Origin: Cacajao melanocephalus
Lineage: Eukaryota; Chordata; Mammalia; Primates; Pitheciidae
DNA length: 64,000 nucleotides
Assembly: GCA_963573385.1 (NCBI GenBank)
Contig: CAUYLG010026912.1
Coordinates: forward strand, 18,621-82,620
Direction: 5' to 3'
Made by a program: the position numbers and the translations under genes. This document shows, piece by piece, positions 24,796-36,135 of the stretch. Below the pieces are notes generated by a model. It was not told the DNA's origin. It saw only the letters and a program-made list of their open reading frames with translations, and made no database searches. Each line of letters starts with the position of its first letter. Position 1 is the stretch's first letter.

Positions 24796-24852
24796 ACAGA
24801 GAGAAGGTGAAAGGAGAGGAGAGGAGAGAGAAAGAGAGGTAAGACAGAGATA
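24751..24852. repeat. (GT)n microsatellite followed by a purine tract
   Basis: GT/GA units run from 24751 to 24794 and pass directly into ~58 bases made almost only of A and G (24795-24852). Both parts are prone to non-B DNA and length change. Confidence 0.97.
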
Positions 24853-25405
24853 ATTTGAATATATTCCAATATTGAAGGTAAGGATGTGTTAATGATGACA
24901 GTAATACTCCCAATGCAGTGTCTCCTGCTCCCTCATATTGTTGAATGGCACTCCATCTCTTGCACATCCCCAATGAGTATTTTGGAAATTCCTACCATTT
25001 ATTATGATTCATCTACTGTTTCTGCTTCCCATTTAAAAATATTCTCTGTTCAAGGCCACTTGGTGCTGCCAGTCCTCCTACAAGTTGACCTCCGTCTATG
25101 CCAAAAGTATCCTGCTGTTGGGTTCCATGCAGATAGTCTGTAACTCATGTTGTTATCTTAGGCTGACAGTCTGGGCTCTAGTCATCTATGTAATGTGCAT
25201 AGTCATTCATGGAGACACCTCCTTAAGATTCTGTCCCTAACTGCCCAGGCTACAGAGACCCCATACAAAACTAAAAGGAAAATAGAGTCAGATGAGGAAT
25301 GAGGTACTAACAAATCTATTTTGTTTTCTTGACTCTTTTATGTATGCAATAATATATTAGGTTTCACTACATGAAATCATCAATATTCAGATATTTTTGC
25401 ATATA
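24853..25405. other. No recognised feature
   Basis: Unassigned sequence of slightly higher GC. The 85-codon frame at 24886-25143 has no recognised domain. Confidence 0.5.
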
Positions 25406-25880
25406 AAATCAGTGTTTTTTTAAAAAAAATTTACTTCAAGTTCTGGGATACTTGTGTTGAATGTGCAGGTTCATTACGTAACTATGTATGTGCCATGGTG
25501 GTTTGCTACACCTATCAACCCATCATCTAGGTTTAAGCTCCACACACATTAAGTGTTTGTCCTAATGCTCTCCCTCTCCTTTCCACTGAATCCCAGATAG
25601 GCCCCAGTGTGTGATGTTCCACTCCCTGTGTCCACGTGTTTTTCATCTCCCACTTATGAGTGAGAACATGTGGTGTTTGGTTTTCTGTTCCTGTGTTAGT
25701 TGACTGAGGATGATGGTTTCCAGCTTCATCCATGTCCCTGCAAAGGGCATAAACTCATTCTTTTTATGGCTGCATAGTATTCCATGGTGTATACATGCCA
25801 CATTTTCTTTATCCAGTGTACCATTGATGGGCATTTGGGTTGGTTCCAAGTTTTTGCTGTTGTAATTAGTGCTAAATCAG
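25406..25880 (-). mobile_element. Short primate L1 3' end, antisense
   Basis: The body is 25413-25873 (~460 bp): 3' UTR plus the last bases of ORF2, matching L1PA/PB-type 3' ends ('cacttatgagtgagaacatg', 'tgtccctgcaaagggcataa'). A 7-bp direct repeat aaatcag lies at 25406-25412 and 25874-25880. Confidence 0.93.
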
Positions 25881-26029
25881 CATTTTAAAATGCTTTAACT
25901 TAATGACATTCACTCCTGTTTTTCTTTCAGCCAGAATTCTGTGGCCAACTCCTAATTTTTCTTCATTGACCATTTTCTTCTTATTTTTCTATGTGGTAAT
26001 GGAACTCTCTTTAACTTAATACATTGAAA

Positions 26030-26052
26030 ATATATATATATATATATATATT
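26030..26052. repeat. (TA)n microsatellite at an Alu tail
   Basis: About 11 TA units occupy the place where the Alu poly-T tail should be, so the tail has probably turned into the microsatellite. Confidence 0.93.
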
Positions 26053-26363
26053 AGGATCTCACTCTGTCATCCAGGCTGGAGTGCAGTAGTATAATCATAG
26101 CTTACTGCAGTCTCAAACTCCTGGGGTCAAGGGATTCTCCTGCCTCAGCCTTCTCAAGAAGCTGGGATTACAGGCATGTGCCACCACACCTGGCTAAGAT
26201 CTTTTTTTCTTTGTTTTTTTTTTTTTGTTTTGTTTTTTTTTTTTTTTTTTAGAGATGCAGTCTTGCTACGTTGCCAGGTGTTGGTCTTGAACTCTTAGCC
26301 TCAAGTGATCTAACCTCGGCTTCCCAAAGCACTGGGATTATAGATGTGAGCTATAGCACCTGA
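26053..26363 (-). mobile_element. Antisense Alu (old, J-like) with expanded middle linker
   Basis: Both arms are present. The central T-rich linker (about 26200-26252) has grown to ~50 bases of T with a few G and C. No clear target duplication. Confidence 0.93.
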
Positions 26364-26967
26364 TGTCACTTTAATTTTAGTTAGACATGGCCACACAGGT
26401 AGAGACTAACATTCCTTCTACCCATTCTAGCATGGCATCTAATATATGCTCTGCTCAACTACTCAGGAAATTATGTATTTATTGGATTTTGCTCTCCGGA
26501 TCTGTCAGTTCCCAGTCAGATGACATCGTGAATCTCACTTAACTATCTTGAGTTCAGGATCCCTGAGTTAAAGTGTAGCAAATAGACCAGATGACTTATG
26601 AATTGCCTTCACAAAGTGGCTGATTTCTATCATCTCTTCAAGCTTTAAAATTCTGTGACCCTTTAGAGCACATAGAGCCTGTGTCGAAATTTTTCCAAAA
26701 TAGTCTATATAAGTAATTTCATATACTCTCTTTGGTTAATTTTGGCAAATCTTAATAAATCTTAATTCAGATCCTATTGTAAGTATGAAACTATTCTATA
26801 TGTTACATGTCTCCTTTAAGAAGTTCATTAAGGGAGGAAAGTCTGTCCTATGTTTTGTAGTTCTAATAGCATCCAGCAACACATCTCATTAAATACTTGC
26901 CAAATCTTATTTAATTCATGTTAAGAAAATAAACCCTTGTCTCCTCAATACAGAGTAGAAGTTGCAT
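26364..26967. other. No recognised feature
   Basis: Unassigned sequence between an Alu and an L1 3' end. No open frame of note. Confidence 0.5.
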
Positions 26968-27294
26968 GAAAGTTAAGCTGTGTTAGTTCTAACTCATAAG
27001 TGGGAGTTGAACAATGGGAGCATATGGACACAGAAAGGGGAACATCACACACTGGAGCTTGTCGGGGGTCAGGGAGTGGGGAGCAAGGGCAGGGAGAGCA
27101 TTAGGACAAATACCTAATGCATGTGGGGCTTTAAACCTAGATGATGGGTTGATGGGTACAGCAAACCACTATCGCACATGTATACCTATATAACAAACCT
27201 GCACATTTCTGCAAATGTGTCCCAGAACTTAAAGTATAAAAAAAAAAAAAATACTTTTATTTTCTCCTGGAAAATAAAAGAAAGTTAAGCTGTG
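26968..27294 (+). mobile_element. 5'-truncated primate L1 3' end (sense), possible short 3' transduction, 15-bp TSD
   Basis: The direct repeat gaaagttaagctgtg is perfect at 26968-26982 and 27280-27294. Between them lies L1 3' UTR text (26983-27237), a poly-A run (about 27238-27251), and a further ~28 bases (27252-27279) that are not L1 and end A-rich. The extra sequence lies inside the duplication, so it was inserted together with the L1. Confidence 0.95.
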
Positions 27295-27609
27295 AATTCT
27301 AAGAAACATTGCTTGAAAGTTTTAAGTAACTAAAGTATTGTTATTAATATTCTGCGTAATGATTCTAGTTGTCTCCTTGTAGCGTAAAATGAGCTTAATG
27401 TGGTTTCTAAGAAATGACAATAATAACACCATGGGTTGTAATGTCATTTTATGTAGTACTAAAACAGAAAAAGCTTCCAGAAAAACTATACTGTACCCTT
27501 GACTATAAGAAGTATCTTGATTTTGGAGAGATAAATATGTTAAAAACATGTCTTTATCACAAAACTATGTGGTAAGTTACTGAAGTAATAGATGCTAGTG
27601 GCCACAGCA
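27295..27609. other. No recognised feature
   Basis: AT-rich unassigned sequence. The antisense 75-codon frame at 27322-27549 is unsupported. Confidence 0.5.
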
Positions 27610-27830
27610 ACAATATGGTTATACTCTAACTGTGTGTTAGGTGGAATGAGTGCCTTATATGCATGACCTCATTTATATATCAGGTTGATGCTATTATTAT
27701 TTCTGTTTTAGAGAAACATATTAATTTTCCCAAGGGTGAATGTCTAGCAAGTGGTCGATACAGAAGATGAAAACATCTCTACCAGACTCTATTGACTGAC
27801 TTCCGAGAAACTGCACTAAGATCTAGGTGT
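27610..27830 (-). mobile_element. MIR, antisense
   Basis: MIR complement order is 'atgcatgacctcatttatat', 'tgctattattatttctgttt', 'cccaagggtgaatgtctagc', then 'actgacttccgagaaactgc'. Confidence 0.8.
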
Positions 27831-29199
27831 TGTGTAGTTTCTTCAAAAGCAGGAACTTCTAGCTGGATAAATTATTGGGCTTGGACTCTAAATTTAATAA
27901 CATTTATACATCTTAAACTTTGGTGAATTAAACTGAAGTCTCAAGAGGATCCTATTCTACTTATTTTTCTTATTTCCATGGGATGTAATTTTTCTATGTA
28001 ACTAAATTGGCTTGTTTTCTTTCATGCTTTTAAACAAAATGCCAGAGAGATGCAGTATTAACTGTGGGATGAAGTTCAAGTGTTGTAGGGAAAACAAAAT
28101 ATATTTCTGTGGTTGTCAAGAAATGTGTAAAAGATTTACATCAGGGTTTCTGTACAGATGAAGAATGGAAATCCCTCAATTTCACATTCTTGGAGACATG
28201 AAACATAACTGGTGCAATGTATTAAAATAGCTAACAATTAGATCTCTTGCTTGTTGATAAAAGACATGGCTTTTGTATATAAATCTAAGACTGCAGGACT
28301 TATGCCCCAGAGGGAGAAGAAGGCAAATTTATGCTGTCAATTCTCAACTATCTGGGTGCTGATTATTTAGTTCTCTGCTTCTCCCTTTCCTGGGGTGAAG
28401 CTCCATAGTACATTTGAGATCTTTAGTACTCTGACAGTGCACAACTTGAAAAAGGAAGGATGCATCCAAAGTCACAAAATGTTTCACCTCATTAGCATCT
28501 CTCAAAGAGTTTAGATGAATGGAAATGAAAAATAACCATGTGAGCAGGAGCAGACTACACAGGTCTTCTACATGAGTCCCTAAGTTTTGTCATCAAGAAG
28601 CCAAGGTGGCAGAGTTTGTCATTTATCCACTCTGTGATCTTTGATCACATGTATATCCAGCAACCTCACGAAGTTTGTGTGAGGATCAAAAATGCACTTG
28701 AATTTTATAAACTGGAAAGTGTCTTAAACATCTCAGAGCACCTTATAGAAAAGAATTTTCATTCCCGCTCATCATTATCAACCTACAATTTGTCCAGCTT
28801 ATTTCTAGTGTTAACATTACCTAGAATGAATCAGAGTACTTTACGGTAATGTTTTTCAAATGATTTATGAAACAAGATCATTTTAAAAAATCATTCATTG
28901 TTGACAGATAATTTGATAAATACAAAAAAAAATTACTAGAGAAAATGATAGAGAAAAACAAAGATATGCAAAATACGAATTCTAATTGTCATTAAATTCA
29001 ATGGACATAAAGTGTCAAATTGCTGTAAGAGATTGTAACAGCTTCATCCACATAACTGAACTTATTTCATTTTATATTGGTTATCAGTGTTTCAGCATCC
29101 AGTGCTGTTGTGACCACCACACTTTGAGTAACACTGGACAGGAGGAACACACAATACATTACTTATGAGATTATAAGACTCTGCAAGATTTAGGCCCTG
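27831..29199. other. No recognised gene; weak MIR-like patch
   Basis: Mostly unassigned. A patch at about 28660-28730 with 'tgtgtgaggatcaaaaatgc' could be a MIR 3' end. The 77-codon frame at 28616-28849 overlaps it and looks like chance. Confidence 0.45.
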
Positions 29200-29625
29200 C
29201 TTACTGTTAACACTGAACTTCTCACAGTTCTTTGAGGGTGTCACCCTCACTCCCTATATCAAGATCACTAAGATTTTAGTTATGCTACTCCCTCTGCCTG
29301 GCATGGTTGTACCACCCCTCTTTGCATGGATAATGCCATTTTATCCTTTAAATTTCAGCTTAAACTTTGCTTTACCAGGAAAGTCTGGCTTGAACCCTCA
29401 AACTCAGTTACGTTATTGTCATAGGTTCTCATTACACCCTGACTTTCCTTTACCTATACATGCTGTTTGTAATGATTAGTTGCCTGTTACAAACCACATG
29501 CCGATATCTTCTCTGGGATAAGAACTGTGTGAATGCATATCAATTTCAGAATCCCCAGTACTAGCAACTGCTCACCACATGGTAAGAACTCAACAGATCC
29601 TGTTGGCTGATGGACTACTTTTCTG
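29200..29625 (+). mobile_element. L2 (sense)
   Basis: Shows 'ctccctctgcctggcatggt', 'cctttaaatttcagcttaaa', 'ggataagaactgtgtgaatg' and 'cagtactagcaactgctcac' in L2 order. Confidence 0.85.
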
Positions 29626-30492
29626 AGCCTGATATATGTTAGTTGTTGACACAAAATAATTCTCCTTAAAAATAGTTACTATTTACCCCCTTCCCTAATA
29701 AAGAGGTAGGTACGTCATTTTTAGCATGTCAACAACAAAACAAAATCTGCTCAGATTCGTGCAGTGAATAATATAGAACAGTCCTAGTTATTTTTAATAT
29801 AGTCATGACAACTGTTCATTGAAGTACAACTTTAAAAAATCAATTGGTAAAAGATTTTATGTCATTTTCATGTAGCAGTCGAAATTTTCTTGACAGAGCA
29901 ATATATTGTGGCAATGACTTTTACTGCTATTTGGCGTCTATTTTACATCAATGTGGTATTAATGGTAAGCCAGGAAGTTCAGTTCTGTGATAGCACTGCT
30001 TTTTATATCATCATAGATGAACCTCAGAAACCTAATTTTTTATCTGTTAAATATCTATTCCCACAAAAAATATATGTAGTAGTTTTATATTTACTCATTG
30101 AACAGGCAAATATTTCTTTTCATGATTTTAAATTTTCATATAACACATACTTTGATGTGGTTGGCTTAAGAAATTCATCATTTACTGTGTATTTTCATAG
30201 ATAGAGTGTCTATTAATTTGTAATTTAAATTCATTAATCTATATACATATCCCAAGTTTTTCTTTTATTAAATTTCCTATCCATCAATTTTTCATCATTT
30301 ATCCATATATCAGTCTATATTTATGTAAATGTAGAAAAAAAGTAAGAAATACACTAAGCATTTTGCATAATTTTTCATTTTCTATAGTTTAGAGGTGAGA
30401 TATTTGGTGAATTGTGTATGAGTGAGTGATTATCTTCAACTTCATATTTATACACTTTAAAATCAAGCAGGTAGAGAGATGTGTATTGCATA
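29626..30492. other. No recognised gene
   Basis: Unassigned AT-rich sequence. A 104-codon plus-strand frame (29890-30204) is the longest here. Its predicted product is rich in aromatic and aliphatic residues as expected from AT-rich DNA, with no motif, so I regard it as chance. Confidence 0.5.
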
Positions 30493-30939
30493 AAATGTAG
30501 TAAGTAGGTAGAGGGATCCAAGATGGCCGAATAGGAACAGCTTTGGAGTGCAGTTCCCAGCAAGACCAACACAGAGGGTGAGTGAACACCACATTTCCAA
30601 ACAAGTTATTACTGCCCGCAGACCCGGAGATTCCCGGGCTGAAAAGTGCCACGAGTTTCCAGCATGGCTGTTCCAGCCAGAGAAGCGGATCTCCACACAA
30701 AAACTCACACAAATCTGGGCGGCTGTTTCAACTGGCACCTGGAATGCCTGGGAGACAGAGCTGCCCATTCAACTGAAAAAAAGGGGGCTGAATCTGGGAG
30801 CCAGGTAATCTGGCTCAGTGGGTCCCAACCCCACAAAGACCAGCAGTCTGAAATGCTCTGGATTGAAAATTTCACAGCAAGCACAGCTGGACCCAGGACA
30901 GTCCAGCCCTGTTCAGGGAAGGGTGTTTGCCACTACCAA

Positions 30940-31008
30940 GGCAGTCCGCCATTACAGAGGCAGTCTGCCATTGCAGAGGCAGTCTGCCATTACTGAGGCA
31001 GTTCTAAC
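30940..31008 (+). repeat. 19-bp tandem repeat in L1 5' UTR
   Basis: Units ggcagtccgccattacaga, ggcagtctgccattgcaga and ggcagtctgccattactga, then a partial fourth. Period 19, differing at one to three positions. Confidence 0.95.
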
Positions 31009-31650
31009 TATACCTCTGTAAACAACTGCAAGGAAATTCACATCATAGCTGGGCAGAGCCCATGGCAGCTCAGCAATGCCTCTGCTGGCAGACTGTGACT
31101 AGGCTATCTCCTTGCTGGGCAGGGCAGCTCTGAAAAAAGGCAGCAGCACATCAGGAACTTATAAATAAAGCCCCACCTTCCCAGGACAGAACACCTGGGA
31201 AAAAAGGCTATTAAGAGTTCCACTGCAGCAGACTTAAATGTACCTGCCCAGCAGCTCTGAACTGAACAATGGAGCTCACAGCTCAGCACTTGAGCTCATA
31301 TAAGGGACAAACTGTCTCCTCAAGTAGCTCCCTGATCCCCGTAGATCCAAAGAGTCACCTCATAAAGGAGATCTCAGGCTGACATCTGGCGGGTATCCTT
31401 CTGAGATGAAGATAACAGAAGAAGAAACCGGCAGCAACCCTTACTGTTCTGTAGCCGCCGCAGGTGATCCCCAGGCAAGAAGGGTCTGGAGTGGACCTCC
31501 AGCAGTCCTACAGCAGAGGGGCCTGACTGGTAGCAGAAAAACTAAAAAATGGAAAGAAATAATTTCATCATCAACAAAAAGGACATCCACTCAGAGACCC
31601 CATCTAAAAGTCACCAACCACAAAGACCACAGGTAGATAAATTCACAAAG

Positions 31651-32672
31651 ATGGGAAGAAACCAGAGCAAAAAGGATGAAAACATAAAAAACCAGAACGC
31701 CTCTCCTCCTCCAAGGGATCACAGCTCCTCACCAGCAAGGAAACAAAGCTGGATGGAGAATGAATCTGATGAATTGACAGAAAGAGGTTTTAGAAAGTGG
31801 GTAATGAAAAACTTCTCTGAGCTAAAAGAACATGTTCTAACCCAATGCAAAGAAACTAAGAACCTTGAAAAAAGGTTTGATGACATGCTAATGAGAATAA
31901 GCAGCTTAGAGAAGAATATAAATGAATTGATGCAGCTGAAAAACACAACACAAGAACTTCGTGAAGCATACACAAGTTTCAATAGCTGAATTGACGAAGC
32001 AGAAGAAAGGGTATCAGAGACTGAAGATCAACTCAATGATATAAAACAAGAAGGCAATATTAGAGGAAAAAGAGTGAAAAGAAATGAACAAAGCCTCCAA
32101 GAAATATGTGATTATGTGAATAGACCTAATCTACATTTGATAGGTGTACCTGAATGTGACAGAATGAATCCAAGCTGGAAAACACCCTTCAGGATATTAT
32201 CCAGGAGAACTTCCCCAACCTAGCAAGGCAGGCCAGTATTCAAGTCCAGAAAATACAGAGAACACCAAAAAGATATTCCTCAAGAACAGCAACCTCAAGG
32301 CACATAATTGTCAGATTCACCAGGGTTGAAATGAAGAGAAAAATGCTAAGGGCAGCCAGAGAGAAAGGTTGGGTTACTCACAAAGGGAGGCCCATCAGAC
32401 TCACAGCAGATCTCTCAGAAGAAACCCTATTAGCCAGAAGAGAGTGAGGGCCAATATTCAACATCCTTAAAGAAAAGAACTTTCAACCTAGAATTTCATA
32501 TCTAGCCAAACTAAGCTTCATAAATGAAGGAGAAATAAAATCCTTTATGAACAAGCAATTGCTGAGAGATTTCTTCACCACCAGGCCTGCCTTACAAGAG
32601 CTCCTGAAAGAAGCACTAAACATAGAAAGGAACGACCAGCACCAGCCACTCCAAAAAGGTACCAAATGGTAA
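31651..32672 (+). pseudogene. L1 ORF1 remnant
   Basis: ORF1 of L1 encodes a trimeric RNA-binding chaperone that coats L1 RNA in the cytoplasm. The ATG at 31651 starts the recognisable MGRNQSKKDEN terminus, followed by the coiled-coil region with heptad-like leucines. Codon 113 (31987-31989) is TGA, in a place where a CGA arginine codon is likely, which fits CpG decay. Past the stop the same frame still reads ORF1-like text to about 32158, where a small deletion shifts the frame. The RRM and C-terminal region follow in other frames to a TAA at 32670-32672. It cannot make a functional protein. Confidence 0.93.
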
Positions 32673-32735
32673 AAAGTATCAACACAATGAAGGAACTGTG
32701 TCAACTAATGGGCAAAACAACCAGCTAGCATCAAA

Positions 32736-32975
32736 ATGGCAGGATCAAATTCACACATAATAATATTAACCTTAAATGTAAATGGGCTAAATGCCCCAGT
32801 CAAAAGACACAGGCTGGCAAATTGGATAAAAAGTCAAAACCCATCGGTGTGCTATATCCAGGAAACCCCTCTCATATGCAAGGACACACATAGGCACAAA
32901 ATAAAGGGATGGAGGAAGATTTACCAAGCAAATGGAGAGCAAAAAAAAGCAGGAGTTGCAATCTTAATATCTTAA
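32736..32975 (+). pseudogene. L1 ORF2 N-terminal endonuclease fragment
   Basis: ORF2 encodes the endonuclease and reverse transcriptase of L1. The ATG at 32736 opens 79 codons of the APE-type endonuclease domain, including the residues corresponding to N14 (in LNVNG) and E43 (in IQET). The open frame ends at the breakpoint (~32972), before the remaining catalytic residues (Y115, D145, N147, H230 in the known protein) and the whole reverse transcriptase. Spacing from the ORF1 stop (63 bp) is typical of the L1 inter-ORF region. Confidence 0.94.
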
Positions 32976-33068
32976 ATCTTTCTTATTCAACTCCTTAATA
33001 CTTTAAATATATAAATAAATATAATTTATATATTTAATGTACCTGATTTTTCTCTGGCTACTTACTAC

Positions 33069-33072
<4 letters not shown>

Positions 33073-33116
<44 letters not shown>

Positions 33117-33237
33117 GTGTGTGTGTATATATATATTTGTATGTGTATATATATATACACATACAAATATATATATATAAATTTGTATGTATATATATAT
33201 ATATACACACATACAAATATATACACATACAAATTTT
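33073..33237. repeat. (TA)n/(TG)n complex microsatellite with long palindrome
   Basis: A TA run to about 33114, then mixed TA/TG/CA units. Bases 33126-33177 form a perfect 52-bp palindrome with no spacer, centred between 33151 and 33152. Four overlapping 'ORFs' here are simple-sequence artefacts. Confidence 0.97.
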
Positions 33238-35974
33238 CACACTGTATGTATCTTATTAAAACCTACAATAAACTTGTCACTGAATCTCCAAACCAAGATT
33301 TTTTTTTTTTCTCTAGCAAACCTAATACTGGTGAATTTTGTATTTTACAAAATTCTTGTATATCTAATCTCACTAGATTATTCTAACAAGCCAGGGATTT
33401 AGGAAGGCAGAAAATAATTAACAGTTTACACATATTTATGAGCAACATGAGCCAAGCTACATCATAACTAGACCAAATTCATGTTTGAGTACAACAGTTT
33501 AAAAATGGAGTTTTGTTATTCTGGTCAGAACTTAACTTAGTCAAACGATGCAAACAAAGAAAACCTATATTCATATCATATTGCCTCATCTGTATTCAGA
33601 CTACCTTTTTCAGATCACAAATATCAGCAGGGATAAATATGTAAGAATAGTTCCAGGAGTAATGGAATTATGCCTTGCTGTTTGGCACTGTTGGAAACTC
33701 CATCAGAAGTATAGGCTCCAGGCAAGGAGGAAGAAAGCTTTTTCACATGGGGAGAATAATAATAATTGGAGTAAGGAGGTTCTCATTACTTTCTACAGAC
33801 TGTATCCCAGAGTTTCACTGAAGTGAACAATGAACCTGCTTACATTTTTTATGGCATGTGAATCCCTTGACCTACTTGTTAGAGAGCTGGGATCAAGAAT
33901 GCCTTCCAAAAGCCCAAAGGGAATAAAGAAATGCTAGGCAGCCTTCCTTTTCAGTTAAATCAGTCATGTTCCATGTGACCAGTCTCCTGCTCTTTAAGTT
34001 AACTGTTGATTGATTTGTTATCCTGGCATTCACGACCTTGCACCAGTCCTGGAAGTCTAATGCAGCTTGGAATTTGTGCCTATTGGAAAATTTCTTATTC
34101 TAAAAAAATTGCCTTCAGATCCCATGGTTAGTTTTCTTTTGCTATATCTTCCAAGTTTAACGATCTCCTGCCCCAACTGTCATCTGTTAAAATTCTATCT
34201 TATTTTCATGGCCCAGTAACAGTCAGTTTTTTTTAAATCCTAACCAGATTTCACAAGCAAATTTGATAGTTCATATAGCAATGTTTGTAGCTCTCTTGCA
34301 ACACTTGTCTTCTGCCTTGTTTTAGATACACTGTCTTATTCCCTTGCTCCCTAACTTAATTGTGTGTTCTTTGAAACTTGAGATTGTCTCATCTTCCATC
34401 TTACCCTACATTTCTTCAGCAGTTTTTTTTGTTTGTTTTGGTTCTCTAAGCAAGTATTTGGTATTTACCTCCTAATGAATGCCTATTCTCTAAGCCTTCA
34501 AATTTGGGCCTATTAAAATCAAGAAGGTGATTAAAGATTAAAATGTATTCTCTTTCTTTAGAATTAGCATTTTCTTCTATATATTTATGCAACATGAAAA
34601 CCTTCCAGCAAAACCAGCTCTTGCATTTATATTTTCTTCCTCAAGTGAAATCAAAACCAAAAACTCAGTTTTTCTTAAACTCATTTCCTATTATTGTCTT
34701 CCTTGGCTGATTTAATAGATTTTATGGAATTTAATAATATATGAGTTGGCTTTTCCTTTTCTCAGCTTAAATCTATGGCTCACTAAGCAATTCACTGTAT
34801 GGAAGGGTCATATTTATGAGTCCCCCACCCCAAGTAGAAGAGAAGTAGAGGTGACTAAAATAATATATTTTATATTATTAATATATATTTGGAGCTGACT
34901 TCCTCATGATTGGCCTTACCAGCTATGCCATAAAGATTATAGTTGCCAAAATACAATCAAGCAAATAAATAGGACAGAACTCCAGCTAATGTAAGGGAGG
35001 TCTTGCATATTTTATTTCACAATGTGGTTATCTATGATTTATAACCTTCCATTTTTCATTCAGACAAAGTTGCATGTACTCCATGAGGTTGTAAACTTTC
35101 ATTTTTTGATGCATAGTTCAGTCAGCATTATTTACTACAGACAACAACACTTGAGGGACACTGGCATAATAAATGATTTATCAAGCGCACAATAAAAGGG
35201 GGAAAGCACTCTAGCCATATACAGTTGTTTGGATATTACTTTCTTCCCATAATAAATCTCTGGTTTATGATAAAGCCTGTGCATAAACCTGGTAAACCAA
35301 TACACTTTGATACCATGCTGATTGTATATGCAAGGACTGCCTGCCACACTGTCGATGTAAGTAAGGGAGCCATCAGGCATTTAAACACATCTTCAATATC
35401 CTGATGGCTCTGACTCCACCATCGCAGTTATTTTAATTCAATGAGTCTTGGTGATCCGGGACCAATAATTTGGAAACATCAACTGAGAAAAGCTGATACC
35501 TGCATGATTTAACTCCTCCATTGTGTTTAAAAGAAGTAAGGTAATTTTAGGCTTAGGGTGACAGAGTTGCCGAAGGTCAGTAATATTCCATTTGTATCTA
35601 TGATATAAAACTTCAATTATTGTCTAGATGCGTCATTGTTCTTTGGATCAGGTATGCATTGATAGGCTACTTACCCTTGTGAATTTGGCTAATAATTGTA
35701 CTAACAATAAAAGCTATTTATTGAGTGACTATTACTATGTCAGTTGAAGATTCAGGATCATTTTGTTAGTTCTAAGAACCTTCTGTGTTGGAATTGGTAC
35801 ATCCTGGCTCTTGAGGGCTGATTGTGTGCATCTCTTCCCAAGTACTCATTCATTGATGTTACGTTGGTAGCTTGAAATTGGCCATGGTATGAGTATTACA
35901 CCATGGAATTAACAAATACTATAAATCAGGGCATTTAAAATTTTTGATTTAGCAGCACATGATTATATCCTTTG
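33238..35974. other. No recognised gene; weak L2- and MIR-like patches
   Basis: 2.7 kb of unassigned sequence. Possible old L2 text lies at about 34330-34430 ('ttctttgaaacttgagattg') and a MIR-like patch at about 35705-35760. Frames of 81-92 codons lack motifs. Confidence 0.45.
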
Positions 35975-36135
35975 GAGGTAAGTGTTATTTTCACCTTCTC
36001 AATTAGTTAATTAAGACTCAAAGAGTTTACATAAGTTTCGTTTATAATTAGTGCTATCAGTATGTACATTTTAGGCCCAGGGTATGAATCCTGGTCTATT
36101 ACATTCCAGAACTCTTGTTCTTCCCATTACAAGTA
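35975..36135 (-). mobile_element. MIR, antisense
   Basis: Follows MIR complement order: 'taagtgttattttcaccttc', 'agactcaaagagtttacata' and 'gggtatgaatcctggtctat'. Confidence 0.72.

Larger units (their letters stand above)
30493..32972 (+). mobile_element. Primate L1, 5' half, truncated within ORF2
   Basis: The body is 30508-32972: 5' UTR (30508-31650), broken ORF1, inter-ORF spacer and the start of ORF2. The 5' end carries the YY1-type site CAAGATGGCC at 30519-30528, the mark of an intact L1 5' terminus. The 3' part of ORF2, the 3' UTR and the poly-A are absent. The 15 bases directly left of the L1 (aaatgtagtaagtag, 30493-30507) reappear in inverted orientation at 33058-33072. L1s usually lose the 5' end, so loss of the 3' end points to a later rearrangement. 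Confidence 0.95.

Noticed and set aside
29890..30204. 104-codon frame in unassigned sequence
   Set aside because: AT-rich composition explains its residues; no promoter, splice signals, or known motif.
33003..33386. Open frames rich in Tyr/Ile near the AT tract
   Set aside because: Simple-sequence translation artefacts of TA/TG repeats.
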